NCBI GenBank assembly: GCA_002407905.1
Contig: DHPL01000005.1
Location: forward strand, 4,743-37,772
Length of the DNA stretch: 33,030 bases
Reading direction: 5' to 3'
Source: Anaerolineaceae bacterium UBA5365
GTDB taxonomy: Bacteria; Chloroflexota; Anaerolineae; Anaerolineales; Anaerolineaceae
A model generated the notes under the pieces. It was given only the letters and a program-made list of their open reading frames with translations. It was not told the DNA's origin and did not search any database. This document shows, in pieces, positions 1 to 7,127 of the stretch; the first letter of the stretch is position 1; the number at the start of each line of letters is the position of its first letter. The position numbers and the translations under genes were made by a program.

Positions 1-417
1 TGGGAGGATATCTGCCAGCGGATGGACGAGGCGCAGAATTATTAAATCGCCACCGTTGGCCCAAATGGCGCTCCGCACGTTACGCCCGTTTGGGGCGCGT
101 GGGTGAAGGACCGCTTCTACTTCGATGGCGACCCGGCAACCCGGCATTTGCGCAACATCGCGCAGAACCCGCAGGTGGCGGTGCACCTGGAGAGCGGCTC
201 GCGAGTGCTGGTGATCAACGGGCACTGCGAAGCAGTACAGGCAGCAAACGCTCCCACAGCCCGCATCGCGGAAGTGTACCGGCGCAAGTATGCCGATTTG
301 GGTTACAAACCCAAGGCAGATCAATGGGATGCCGGCGGTTTATTTGTGGTCATCCCAAAGACGGTTATCGCCTGGACGGAATTCAGCACCGACCCTACCA
401 AATTCACGATTAGCTAA
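1..417 (+). pseudogene. PPOX-type (pyridoxamine 5'-phosphate oxidase-like / F420- or flavin-binding split-barrel) protein, 5'-truncated by window, in-frame TAA
   Basis: Reading frame 1 is open from base 1 to the TAA at 415-417 except for a TAA at 43-45. Before the stop it reads WEDICQRMDEAQNY, after it IATVGPNGAPHVTPVWGAWV and then YFDGDPATRHLRNIAQNP, which are the classic strands of the PPOX split-barrel family (ATV-GPNG-PHVTPVW, then the cofactor-side AVHLESG segment). The family usually has NYW[IL]AT here, so the stop falls on an expected Trp. The gene begins upstream of the window. Homology on both sides of the stop argues for a disrupted gene or a sequence error; a shorter product from GTG 103 would lack the first beta strand. 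The substrate cannot be told: the family includes FMN oxidases, F420-dependent reductases and haem-binding proteins. Confidence 0.7.
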
Positions 418-510
418 GCAGCAAGTATTTTTCATTGTGCTTTTAGCGCTTTGGATACCTAATCCGGGCACAATTTTGCATAAGTGAAATACATTAACAG
501 ATTGTTACCA

Positions 511-539
511 TTGACGCATTACATTAAAGATGTTATAAC
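511..539 (+). promoter_or_regulatory. Sigma-70-type promoter of the GntR-led operon
   Basis: TTGACG (511-516) and TATAAC (534-539) are separated by 17 bases, and the -10 is extended (TGT directly before it). The expected transcription start is about 546, some 60 bases before the GntR start codon. This is the best promoter in the leading 190-base gap (418-607) and the only strong one seen before the 14-gene block. Confidence 0.65.
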
Positions 540-554
540 AAAGTTGTTATAACA
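531..554. promoter_or_regulatory. Tandem palindromic operator, probable GntR autoregulation site
   Basis: Two perfect 10-base palindromes TGTTATAACA lie at 531-540 and 545-554, offset by 14 bases. The first covers the whole -10 hexamer and the second the transcription start. A partial third half-site, TTGTTACCA, is at 502-510. AT-rich dyads over the promoter just upstream of a GntR/UTRA gene are the usual autorepressor arrangement, so binding of the product of the next gene is inferred. Confidence 0.6.
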
Positions 555-607
555 AATTTGGTTCATGTCAGGCCATTCGCAACGTATTACGGAGAGTAGT
601 AGGCAGT

Positions 608-1375
608 ATGGTCGATCACCAACGGCATCAAAAAGAACCTTTGTATGTGCAAATGAAATATGCCATACAGGAGCGGATCATTGCTGGAGCATGGGCTCCC
701 GGCGCATTATTACCCACTGAAAAACAATTTTGCGATGAATTTAAAGTAAGCAGGATCACCGTACGAACTGCGCTACAGGAGCTGGCCCGCGAAGGCTATA
801 TCGACCGCTTTCAGGGCAAGGGTTCCATTGTTCGTAAGCGTGAGGTTCACCGCGCCCTACCTGAGGCGCTTGGTTTTACAGCAGTCATGAAACGTCAGGG
901 TTTGTCGCCTTCCCGCAGATTTCTGAGCAAGGAACTTGTGTCTTCCCGCAGCGATCTCAACGAGTTTTTCGGGTTCCCAAGCGACGAAGCCGCGAAGTAT
1001 TGGCATCTTAAAACGCTACGCCTTGCTGATGGTTATCCAGTGGCGGTCATGAATCACTACGTTTTGAAGGATCTGGGCGATTACATGCTTACGCATGATC
1101 TGGAAAATTCTTCCTTCTATCATCTTTACACCCAGTATTTTGGCCAGCAGATCGGCCGCAGCGATGGCGTTGTTTCAGCTTCTCAAGCAAGCGCGGAAAG
1201 TGCTGCGTTATTGAACAAGGAAATTGGAAGTCCCTTAATCTGGTTCCGGGGGATTACATTCATCGAGGACGATCGGCCTGTAGAAGTAAACTATTCCTTG
1301 TTTTCCCCGGATGTCTTCCAGTTTGAGACAAAGTATTTAAACCCTAATGTCAGAACGGATCGCCTCAACAAGTGA
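608..1375 (+). CDS. GntR family transcriptional regulator, HutC/UTRA subfamily
   Basis: A 255-residue protein with an N-terminal winged helix-turn-helix (about residues 11-78; the core reads LPTEKQFCDEFKVSRITVRT, followed by the wing FQGKGSIV) and a C-terminal UTRA ligand-binding domain (about 95-240). UTRA regulators sense small effectors, often sugar phosphates or amino-sugar derivatives, and release DNA on binding. It is the first gene of a long co-directional block and is followed by a sugar ABC transporter and catabolic genes, as FrlR and NagR are. Two palindromes over its own promoter suggest autorepression and control of the operon. The ATG at 608 places the winged helix at the usual distance from the N-terminus; the Shine-Dalgarno (GGAG, 591-594) is rather distant. 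Confidence 0.9.
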   Translation: MVDHQRHQKEPLYVQMKYAIQERIIAGAWAPGALLPTEKQFCDEFKVSRITVRTALQELAREGYIDRFQGKGSIVRKREVHRALPEALGFTAVMKRQGLSPSRRFLSKELVSSRSDLNEFFGFPSDEAAKYWHLKTLRLADGYPVAVMNHYVLKDLGDYMLTHDLENSSFYHLYTQYFGQQIGRSDGVVSASQASAESAALLNKEIGSPLIWFRGITFIEDDRPVEVNYSLFSPDVFQFETKYLNPNVRTDRLNK

Positions 1376-1447
1376 AAGGACGTGCCACCTAAAAGATATT
1401 TAATAAAAGATCGAACTCACCGTCACAAACCAACATTGGAGGAAAGA

Positions 1448-2806
1448 ATGAAAAGGTACTTCACTATCGGAATCACTCTCCTTTTAGCGTTCAGCATGCT
1501 TCTCGCTGCATGCTCACCCGGGGCCTCAGCTCCAGCTGATAAACCTGCGGACGTTAAACCTGGTGATACAAGCGCAAAACCTACTGTCACACTAAAACTG
1601 CTGAAAATCGCTGACGAGCTCGAAGCTCAGGCGCTGGTTGAGATCGTAGATGCCTTCCATAAGATCGAGAATGGCAAATGGGCACACGTGAATGTTGAGG
1701 TCGATGCAAAACCATTTGCTGAATTGTTCCCGGCGATTTCGAAGGCAGTTGCCACCGGCTCTAATGTAGACATCGTTCAAGCCGATGGCCCCGACGTAAA
1801 ACACTTCGCCTATAACGAAGTTCTCATGGACCTCACCGATCATTTCACCGCGGAGGAGCTCCAGCAATGGGCGCCCCAATCTGTGGCTGAAGGTTCGATG
1901 AATGGCCGCTTCTACGGTCCGCCTGAAGCTGAATCCTGCCAACTGATGTGGTTCAACAAAGACATGCTGGACAAAGCCGGCATTGATTACACCAATACCG
2001 CAGGTTGGACATACGGCGATAATGGCACCGCACTGCCCAATTGGCAGAAACTCACCATCGATGAAAACGGCGACGGCACTCCTGAAGTCTTCGGCTTTGA
2101 GACAACCGGCCCATGGGATTACTTCTATCGCATTCCTGGCCGCTCTGCCGGAACACCTGGCTCACCCACTTTTGAGGGTATTGGCCCGGATGGCGTGACC
2201 TTCAAGGGTTACTTCGACACAGATGAGTCGATTGCTGCTTATCAGTTCATGCAGGATATGGTTTACAAGTACAAAGTGATGTCGGCTGAGCAGGTCCAGA
2301 ACCAGATGCTCTCTGGTCTCGCTGCCACCAACTTCTACCAGGACATGATCATCGGAACCCAGAAGGATCAGTTCCCGGATTTCAAGATGGGCGCGATTGA
2401 ACCGCCTTACTTTGTTACTCCGCTTTGCCAGACCGGTTCGTGGCATTGGGGCATCACCAAAACCACCCAGAACTTTGAAGAGGCTTTGGCCTTCGTGAAG
2501 TTCCTGGCTGGCGATGAGGGTGCCAGCTACATCTGGAAATACAAGAACCAGTTGCCCGCCAATGTAAACCTCTACAACTCTATCGACGAGTTTAAAGACC
2601 CCGCGAATCCCCGCAGCCTAATGGTTGCTTTCTTCAATAAATACGGCAAACCCAGAATTGAAACTCCCGCGTACACAGAGTACAACACCCTCTTCACCCA
2701 GTTCTACACCAGTGTCTTAGCTGGCGATGATGTTGCTACCCTGGCCCACGACTATGCTGAACAGATGGAAGAAGCTGCAGCAAAGTACAAGGGCTGGAAA
2801 GAATAA
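1448..2806 (+). CDS. Carbohydrate ABC transporter substrate-binding lipoprotein (family 1)
   Basis: The start is set at ATG 1448, not at the in-frame GTG 1382, because GGAGGAAAG directly precedes it and the resulting N-terminus is a proper lipoprotein signal: MKRY, a hydrophobic stretch, then the lipobox LLAAC (Cys at about residue 22). The mature 430-residue protein is a type-1 (MalE/UgpB-like) extracellular binding protein for sugars or sugar conjugates, anchored to the outer face of the membrane. Downstream lie its two permeases, after an intercistronic hairpin. No MalK-type ATPase is encoded in the operon, so a shared ATPase such as MsmX/MsiK elsewhere is inferred. The ligand cannot be read from the sequence. 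Confidence 0.9.
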   Translation: MKRYFTIGITLLLAFSMLLAACSPGASAPADKPADVKPGDTSAKPTVTLKLLKIADELEAQALVEIVDAFHKIENGKWAHVNVEVDAKPFAELFPAISKAVATGSNVDIVQADGPDVKHFAYNEVLMDLTDHFTAEELQQWAPQSVAEGSMNGRFYGPPEAESCQLMWFNKDMLDKAGIDYTNTAGWTYGDNGTALPNWQKLTIDENGDGTPEVFGFETTGPWDYFYRIPGRSAGTPGSPTFEGIGPDGVTFKGYFDTDESIAAYQFMQDMVYKYKVMSAEQVQNQMLSGLAATNFYQDMIIGTQKDQFPDFKMGAIEPPYFVTPLCQTGSWHWGITKTTQNFEEALAFVKFLAGDEGASYIWKYKNQLPANVNLYNSIDEFKDPANPRSLMVAFFNKYGKPRIETPAYTEYNTLFTQFYTSVLAGDDVATLAHDYAEQMEEAAAKYKGWKE

Positions 2807-2817
2807 TTAGTACCCAC

Positions 2818-2846
2818 TGCAAGGGCGGGAAACACCCGCCCTTGCA
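2818..2846 (+). other. Intercistronic RNA hairpin between binding protein and permease
   Basis: A perfect 12-base-pair stem (2818-2829 with 2835-2846, arm TGCAAGGGCGGG) closes a 5-base loop AAACA. No T-run follows, so it is not a classic terminator. Placed right after the binding-protein gene it most likely stabilises the upstream mRNA or partly attenuates, giving more binding protein than permease, as known for malE-malF-type operons. Confidence 0.75.
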
Positions 2847-2864
2847 ATCTCTTGAGAGGAAATC

Positions 2865-3782
2865 ATGACTACGATCACAACTCCGTCAAGAGTCTTAAAA
2901 AAACCGCTCTGGCAGCAGAGGGGTTTTAAAGAGTCAATATTAGCCTTGCTTTTTGCACTTCCCGCACTGATCAATTTTGCCGTTTTTCGTTACTACCCCA
3001 TGATCTGGTCTGCCAGAGCCAGCCTTTGGCAGTACAGCCTTCTCAGAGGGTTCGAAAAATACCTTGGGCTTGGAAATTATTCCCGCTTGCTTACGGATCG
3101 TTTCTTTTGGCAAAGCATGCTGGTCACGCTTAAATTCTTTTTGATGTATGTACCGGCAGTTGTTATCCTGGCACTTGCTTTGGCTGTTTTTTCCAATCAG
3201 CAAAAGCGGGGGATGGGCACCATACGCGCCGTGATTTACATCCCTGTGGTCACTTCTTTTGTGGTTGTTTCCATTATCTGGGGAATGCTCTTGAATAAGG
3301 ACGTTGGCCTGATCAACGGAATCATGCAAAGTTTGGGAATGAACCGGGTTTCCTTCCTGATGTCCCGTACCAACGCCTTGCCTACCATCGCGGTGATCTC
3401 AATTTGGAAAAATGTGGGGTATAGCGTGATCATCCTGGTGGCGGGTTTAAAGGGTATCGATAACACCCTGTACGAAGCCGCAATCGTGGACGGGGCAAAT
3501 GCCTGGAAGCGTTTTATTCACATTACCATCCCTATGATCAGCCGCCAATTAATGTTTGTTGTGGTATGGGCAACGATGGGCGCCTTTCAGGTGTTCATCC
3601 CGGTCTCCACACTTACCCAGGGCGGCCCTTCAAAAGCCACAAACGTGATCGTTTACCATATCTACGAACGGGGCTTTAAGTTTGGCGAGATGGGCTATGC
3701 CTCGGCCATGTCAGTGGTATTGCTGTTCTTCTTGCTGATCATCAGCTTGATCCAGATGAGCGCTTTTAAGCGCGATTACTAG
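2865..3782 (+). CDS. Sugar ABC transporter permease, MalF/UgpA type
   Basis: A 305-residue inner-membrane protein with about six transmembrane helices, beginning after a basic N-terminus (KKPLWQQRGFK). The EAA loop that docks the ATPase is visible as YEAAIVDGANAWKRFIHITI (about residues 204-223). It starts at ATG 2865 behind GAGAGGAAATC. It should pair with the next gene to form the membrane channel fed by the preceding binding protein. Confidence 0.92.
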   Translation: MTTITTPSRVLKKPLWQQRGFKESILALLFALPALINFAVFRYYPMIWSARASLWQYSLLRGFEKYLGLGNYSRLLTDRFFWQSMLVTLKFFLMYVPAVVILALALAVFSNQQKRGMGTIRAVIYIPVVTSFVVVSIIWGMLLNKDVGLINGIMQSLGMNRVSFLMSRTNALPTIAVISIWKNVGYSVIILVAGLKGIDNTLYEAAIVDGANAWKRFIHITIPMISRQLMFVVVWATMGAFQVFIPVSTLTQGGPSKATNVIVYHIYERGFKFGEMGYASAMSVVLLFFLLIISLIQMSAFKRDY

Positions 3783-3793
3783 CAGGAGGAAAA

Positions 3794-4711
3794 ATGAGCA
3801 CCGCTTCCTCAGAATTAAACTCATACACGCCCTCCAGGCGGTTCAGGGTTTCAAAACTCGTTGATGGGTTGGTTACTGCTCTGATCTACCTGGTGATCCT
3901 GGCAGTATTCCTAACACCTTTGATCTACGTTTTGGGCAACAGCGTCCGGAATTCCCAGGCTATTTGGACCAACGCCTTTCCGGTAAGCATCAAAACATTT
4001 CTGCCCTTCGAGGGCATTACGCTGACGAATTACGCTCAATCCCTGGGCCTTACAGGTGTTGGCCGTTATCAGGGTATGGACATCAGTCAGAACCTGTACA
4101 TCTCGCTAACTTCGTCCATCATCGTTGTTATTTCCTCACTGATCTTTAATACAGCAGCCGCCTATTTCTTTAGCCGCTTGAAGTTCCCGGGCAAAAAGTA
4201 TCTGCTGGTATATGTGTTGGCCACGATGATGATCCCTCAGCAGGTGGTGGTTGTTCCCCTATTCCTGGTTGTGAGGCAACTGGGCCTCACCGAAACATTC
4301 TGGGCATTGGTCGTGCCATGGTACGCCAGCCCATTCATTGTCTTTCTCCTGACCCAATTCATGTCGGACCTGCCAAAAGAATTCGATGAGGCAGCTACCA
4401 TCGACGGTGCTAACTTATGGCAGATCCTCTGGCGTGTGATTATCCCCAACGTGCTTCCCGGGTTGATTACGGTTTCCCTCATGGAATTCCAGTTTATTTG
4501 GAATGAGTATTACTGGCCCTTGATCGCGGTAAGCGATCGAAAGCTCTTCCCGGTCCAGGTTGCAATCGCCTCCCAATTTACCGAAGCCGGGCCCAACTGG
4601 GGCGTGGCTTTTGCCGCGATGGTACTTGCTTCTTTGCCTGTGATATTGCTGTTCTTGTTCGCCCAACGCTACTTCTTTGAAAGCGCGGCTATGTCGGGCG
4701 TAAAAGGTTAA
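3794..4711 (+). CDS. Sugar ABC transporter permease, MalG/AraQ type
   Basis: A 305-residue polytopic protein with about six transmembrane helices and the EAA motif FDEAATIDGANLWQILWRVI in its last cytoplasmic loop, placing it in the MalG/LacG/AraQ side of the CUT1 permeases. It is preceded by AGGAGGAAAA and lies 11 bases after the first permease, so the two are co-translated partners. Segment YFFSRLKFPGKK is the typical first cytoplasmic loop of this half. Confidence 0.92.
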   Translation: MSTASSELNSYTPSRRFRVSKLVDGLVTALIYLVILAVFLTPLIYVLGNSVRNSQAIWTNAFPVSIKTFLPFEGITLTNYAQSLGLTGVGRYQGMDISQNLYISLTSSIIVVISSLIFNTAAAYFFSRLKFPGKKYLLVYVLATMMIPQQVVVVPLFLVVRQLGLTETFWALVVPWYASPFIVFLLTQFMSDLPKEFDEAATIDGANLWQILWRVIIPNVLPGLITVSLMEFQFIWNEYYWPLIAVSDRKLFPVQVAIASQFTEAGPNWGVAFAAMVLASLPVILLFLFAQRYFFESAAMSGVKG

Positions 4712-4729
4712 TTCAATCGGAGGAGACCG

Positions 4730-5539
4730 ATGACGATTTTCGATAATCTTGGAAAAAAGAAACTGATTTTTGGCCTGATTCACCTCAAACCTCTGCCTGG
4801 CACCCCGCTCTTCAAGGAAGGGAATATGGAGTTGGCTCTCGAGAAAGCGATCAAAGACGCGGGCGCACTCTATCGGGGCGGGGCAGATGGCTGTTTGGTC
4901 CAAACGGTAGATAAAATCTACCCGGCTGATGACGATGCAGACTATGCCCGGGTAGCAGCCATGGCGGTGATCACACACGAGGTCATCAAAGCCACAGGGC
5001 CAGAATTCAAAGTTGGCGCTCAGATCATGTGGAATTGCATTACCCCCTCGTTAGGCGTCGCGAAAGCCACAGGGGCAGTATTTACCCGTGCCACCGCGCT
5101 GATTGGCAGCACCGAGTCTCCTTATGGGATGGTTTACGGCAATCCGCTCAAGGTAGCCAACTACCGCAAACTGATCGGGGCGGAAGACGTTGGTTTGATC
5201 GCCGAAATCGAAGGATATCACTTCAAAGGCGGCGTAGAACCCACACCGATTGGACAAAGAGCGCGCATGGCCATGAACTTAGGCGCCAATGCCATCGAAG
5301 TCATGGCCCGGGACGAGGAAACCAACAACCGCATGGTTGCTGACATCAAAGCTGTCTCGAAAGACATTCCAGTCATCCTGGGCGGCGGAACCGACCTGGA
5401 GAATGCGCGCCGCAGGCTAAAGGATGCCAATGGCGCGCTGGTTGGCTCCTGCTTTGAAGGGCACAATTGGGGTGGCAATATCGACGAACAAATCGTTCGT
5501 GAGTATATGGGCATCATCAGAGATTTGGAAAAGGAGTAA
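4730..5539 (+). CDS. BtpA/SgcQ family TIM-barrel protein
   Basis: A 269-residue protein recognised by the N-terminal GLIHLKPLPGTP strand, the AQIMWNCITPSLGVAKATGA segment and the phosphate-binding-like VILGGGTDLENARR near the C-terminus. BtpA was named for photosystem I biogenesis in cyanobacteria, but non-photosynthetic members (SgcQ in E. coli) sit in sugar operons and are thought to be catabolic enzymes; activity is not settled. Here it follows the permeases (18-base gap, Shine-Dalgarno CGGAGGAG) and is 2 bases from the SIS gene, so an enzymatic step on the imported compound is inferred. Confidence 0.85.
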   Translation: MTIFDNLGKKKLIFGLIHLKPLPGTPLFKEGNMELALEKAIKDAGALYRGGADGCLVQTVDKIYPADDDADYARVAAMAVITHEVIKATGPEFKVGAQIMWNCITPSLGVAKATGAVFTRATALIGSTESPYGMVYGNPLKVANYRKLIGAEDVGLIAEIEGYHFKGGVEPTPIGQRARMAMNLGANAIEVMARDEETNNRMVADIKAVSKDIPVILGGGTDLENARRRLKDANGALVGSCFEGHNWGGNIDEQIVREYMGIIRDLEKE

Positions 5540-5541
5540 AA

Positions 5542-6678
5542 ATGCTACCAGGTGCACAAGACCCAAAATTGGTCAATGACCAACTGGAAACTTTGGAAGA
5601 ACTTTATCGGGACGACCTTCCGCCTATCGACCGCTCGGTACGGCAGGCTTTCAACGCCTTGGAACTCGAGTCCATCCATCATGTTCACGCGTTGGGTGAT
5701 GGCGATTCCTATCACGCCGCGCTGGCTGCCGAAATGGTCTTTAAGGAATTTTCCAATGCCCTCTACACGCCAAGCCCGGCAATGCGCTTTTTGGAGTACG
5801 GGGCAGATTACCTCAGGCCCTCATTCCCCCGCGACACCCTGGTACTGGGGATCTCGGCTTCTGGCGGCTCAACCAGGGTCGTGCAATCAATTGAACGCGT
5901 TCAAGCGAATAACGACCAAATCCTCACTGGCGTCCTGGTTGGAAAATCCGATTCACCTTTAGGGAATGCGGCCCAGCGCGTTATTGCCAGCCAGATTCAG
6001 GAAAAGGGCCGTACTCCAGGTTTGCGCACTTACGTTGCCTCCCTGATGGGGCTTTTCGGTCTGGCGATTCGCCTGGGTGAAATAAAACGGGTCTTCCACA
6101 TGGACGAAGCCAACGCCTTGCGCAAGGAGATCTACGACCTGGCCAAACCTGCCATGGAAACCTTCGAGGCTGCCAAGGAGCCGGTAAAGAAGGCTGTTGA
6201 GCTGATTGGCAACCCGCCGTTTATGTCCTACACCGGCAGCGGCCCCTCTTTTGGCACGGCTTCATTTGCCAGTGCCAAGGTAGTAGAGGTTTGCGGCATC
6301 TTCGCCATCGCGCAAGACCTTGAGGAGTGGGCCCATGTAGAGCGCTTTGCTTATCCGCTGGATTTCCCAGTTGTGATGATCGCACCCCCAGGCAAGGGTT
6401 ATTGGCGCGCTAAAGAACTGGCCCGGGCCGTTAAGCAGTTGGGCCATCCATTGGTAGCGGTACTGGATTCAGAAGATACTGAGATCAGCCCCATTGCCGA
6501 TGTAGTCCTGCCTGTTCATGGCAAGGTCCGTGAAAGTTTCAGCCCCTTCCTCTACTATATTGGCGCTTCACATTTGGCTGAAGCTCTGGCTTATAAACTT
6601 GGCCGGGCCATGTTTATGACCGATAACGAACATGTGATTAAACTGCGCGAAGAAATGCGCCGACAGATCTACGGGTGA
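5542..6678 (+). CDS. SIS-domain sugar isomerase/deglycase (AgaS/FrlB/GlmS-C type)
   Basis: A 378-residue cytosolic protein with two SIS domains. The first carries ALGDGDSYHAALAAEMVF (about residues 50-67) and the second half of its site, LGISASGGSTRVVQSI (about 104-119); the second domain begins near GNPPFMSYTGSGPSFGTASF (about residue 223) and contains the conserved EEWAHVERF that resembles the Glu-helix of GlmS/FrlB. These proteins isomerise or deaminate/deglycate phosphorylated amino sugars. AAAAGGAGTAAAA precedes ATG 5542. Together with the PfkB kinase two genes on, it suggests that the sugar is phosphorylated and then cleaved or isomerised. FrlB-like function is an inference. Confidence 0.85.
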   Translation: MLPGAQDPKLVNDQLETLEELYRDDLPPIDRSVRQAFNALELESIHHVHALGDGDSYHAALAAEMVFKEFSNALYTPSPAMRFLEYGADYLRPSFPRDTLVLGISASGGSTRVVQSIERVQANNDQILTGVLVGKSDSPLGNAAQRVIASQIQEKGRTPGLRTYVASLMGLFGLAIRLGEIKRVFHMDEANALRKEIYDLAKPAMETFEAAKEPVKKAVELIGNPPFMSYTGSGPSFGTASFASAKVVEVCGIFAIAQDLEEWAHVERFAYPLDFPVVMIAPPGKGYWRAKELARAVKQLGHPLVAVLDSEDTEISPIADVVLPVHGKVRESFSPFLYYIGASHLAEALAYKLGRAMFMTDNEHVIKLREEMRRQIYG

Positions 6679-6682
6679 GCAA

Positions 6683-7090
6683 ATGTTTAAACAAATCAAT
6701 TTTCGCACCGAAAAACTGACCTGCTGGAAGAATTTGTTGGATGATGTGGCGGCCCTGGTTGCAGAGAGCGGCGTACAGGAAGGCCTCTGTATCGTTCATA
6801 ATCCCCATTCAACCGCCGGGCTCTTCTTGAATTCGCATTTGGACCCCAAAACTCCGGAGGATATTCTGGATGAGTGGAACCGGTTGATCCCCACACGGTT
6901 CGACTTCCGTCATCAGTACGATACGCCTACGGATGCGGCCGGTCACGTGAAATCCGTTCTCATGGGCACAACCGCCACCATCATCGTGCATGAAGGTAAA
7001 CTTGCGCTCGGACACTCTCAGGGCATCGTTTTTGTGGAATTTGACGGACCGCGCAACCGGCAGGTTTACGTCAAAGTTACTGCCTGTTAA
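6683..7090 (+). CDS. YjbQ family (UPF0047) protein
   Basis: A 135-residue single-domain protein with all the family hallmarks: HNPHSTAGLFLN, the DAAGHVKSVLMGTT segment, LALGHSQGIVFVEFDGPRNR and a C-terminal beta strand VYVKV. E. coli YjbQ has weak thiamin-phosphate synthase activity in vivo; the physiological role of most members is unknown. It starts 4 bases after the SIS gene, so it is translationally coupled to it. Its place between an isomerase and a kinase suggests a role on a metabolite of this pathway, possibly a phosphorylated intermediate, but that is only inferred from position. Confidence 0.88.
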   Translation: MFKQINFRTEKLTCWKNLLDDVAALVAESGVQEGLCIVHNPHSTAGLFLNSHLDPKTPEDILDEWNRLIPTRFDFRHQYDTPTDAAGHVKSVLMGTTATIIVHEGKLALGHSQGIVFVEFDGPRNRQVYVKVTAC

Positions 7091-7117
7091 AAGGCAGTTG
7101 GGAATCGTAAGCAACTG
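7079..7117 (+). other. Two mutually exclusive hairpins before the kinase gene
   Basis: ACTGCC (7079-7084) can pair with GGCAGT (7093-7098), while CAGTTG (7095-7100) can pair with CAACTG (7112-7117). The pairings share bases 7095-7098, so only one can form. The second ends against the Shine-Dalgarno (GAGG, 7117-7120) of the kinase gene. This has the geometry of a small translational switch, but the stems are only 6 base pairs and it may be chance. Confidence 0.3.
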
Positions 7118-7127
7118 AGGTTTGAAG

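Noticed and set aside
1382..1447. Longer start of the substrate-binding protein at 1382
   Set aside because: Adds a polar stretch before the lipoprotein signal and has no ribosome site; ATG 1448 has GGAGGAAAG.
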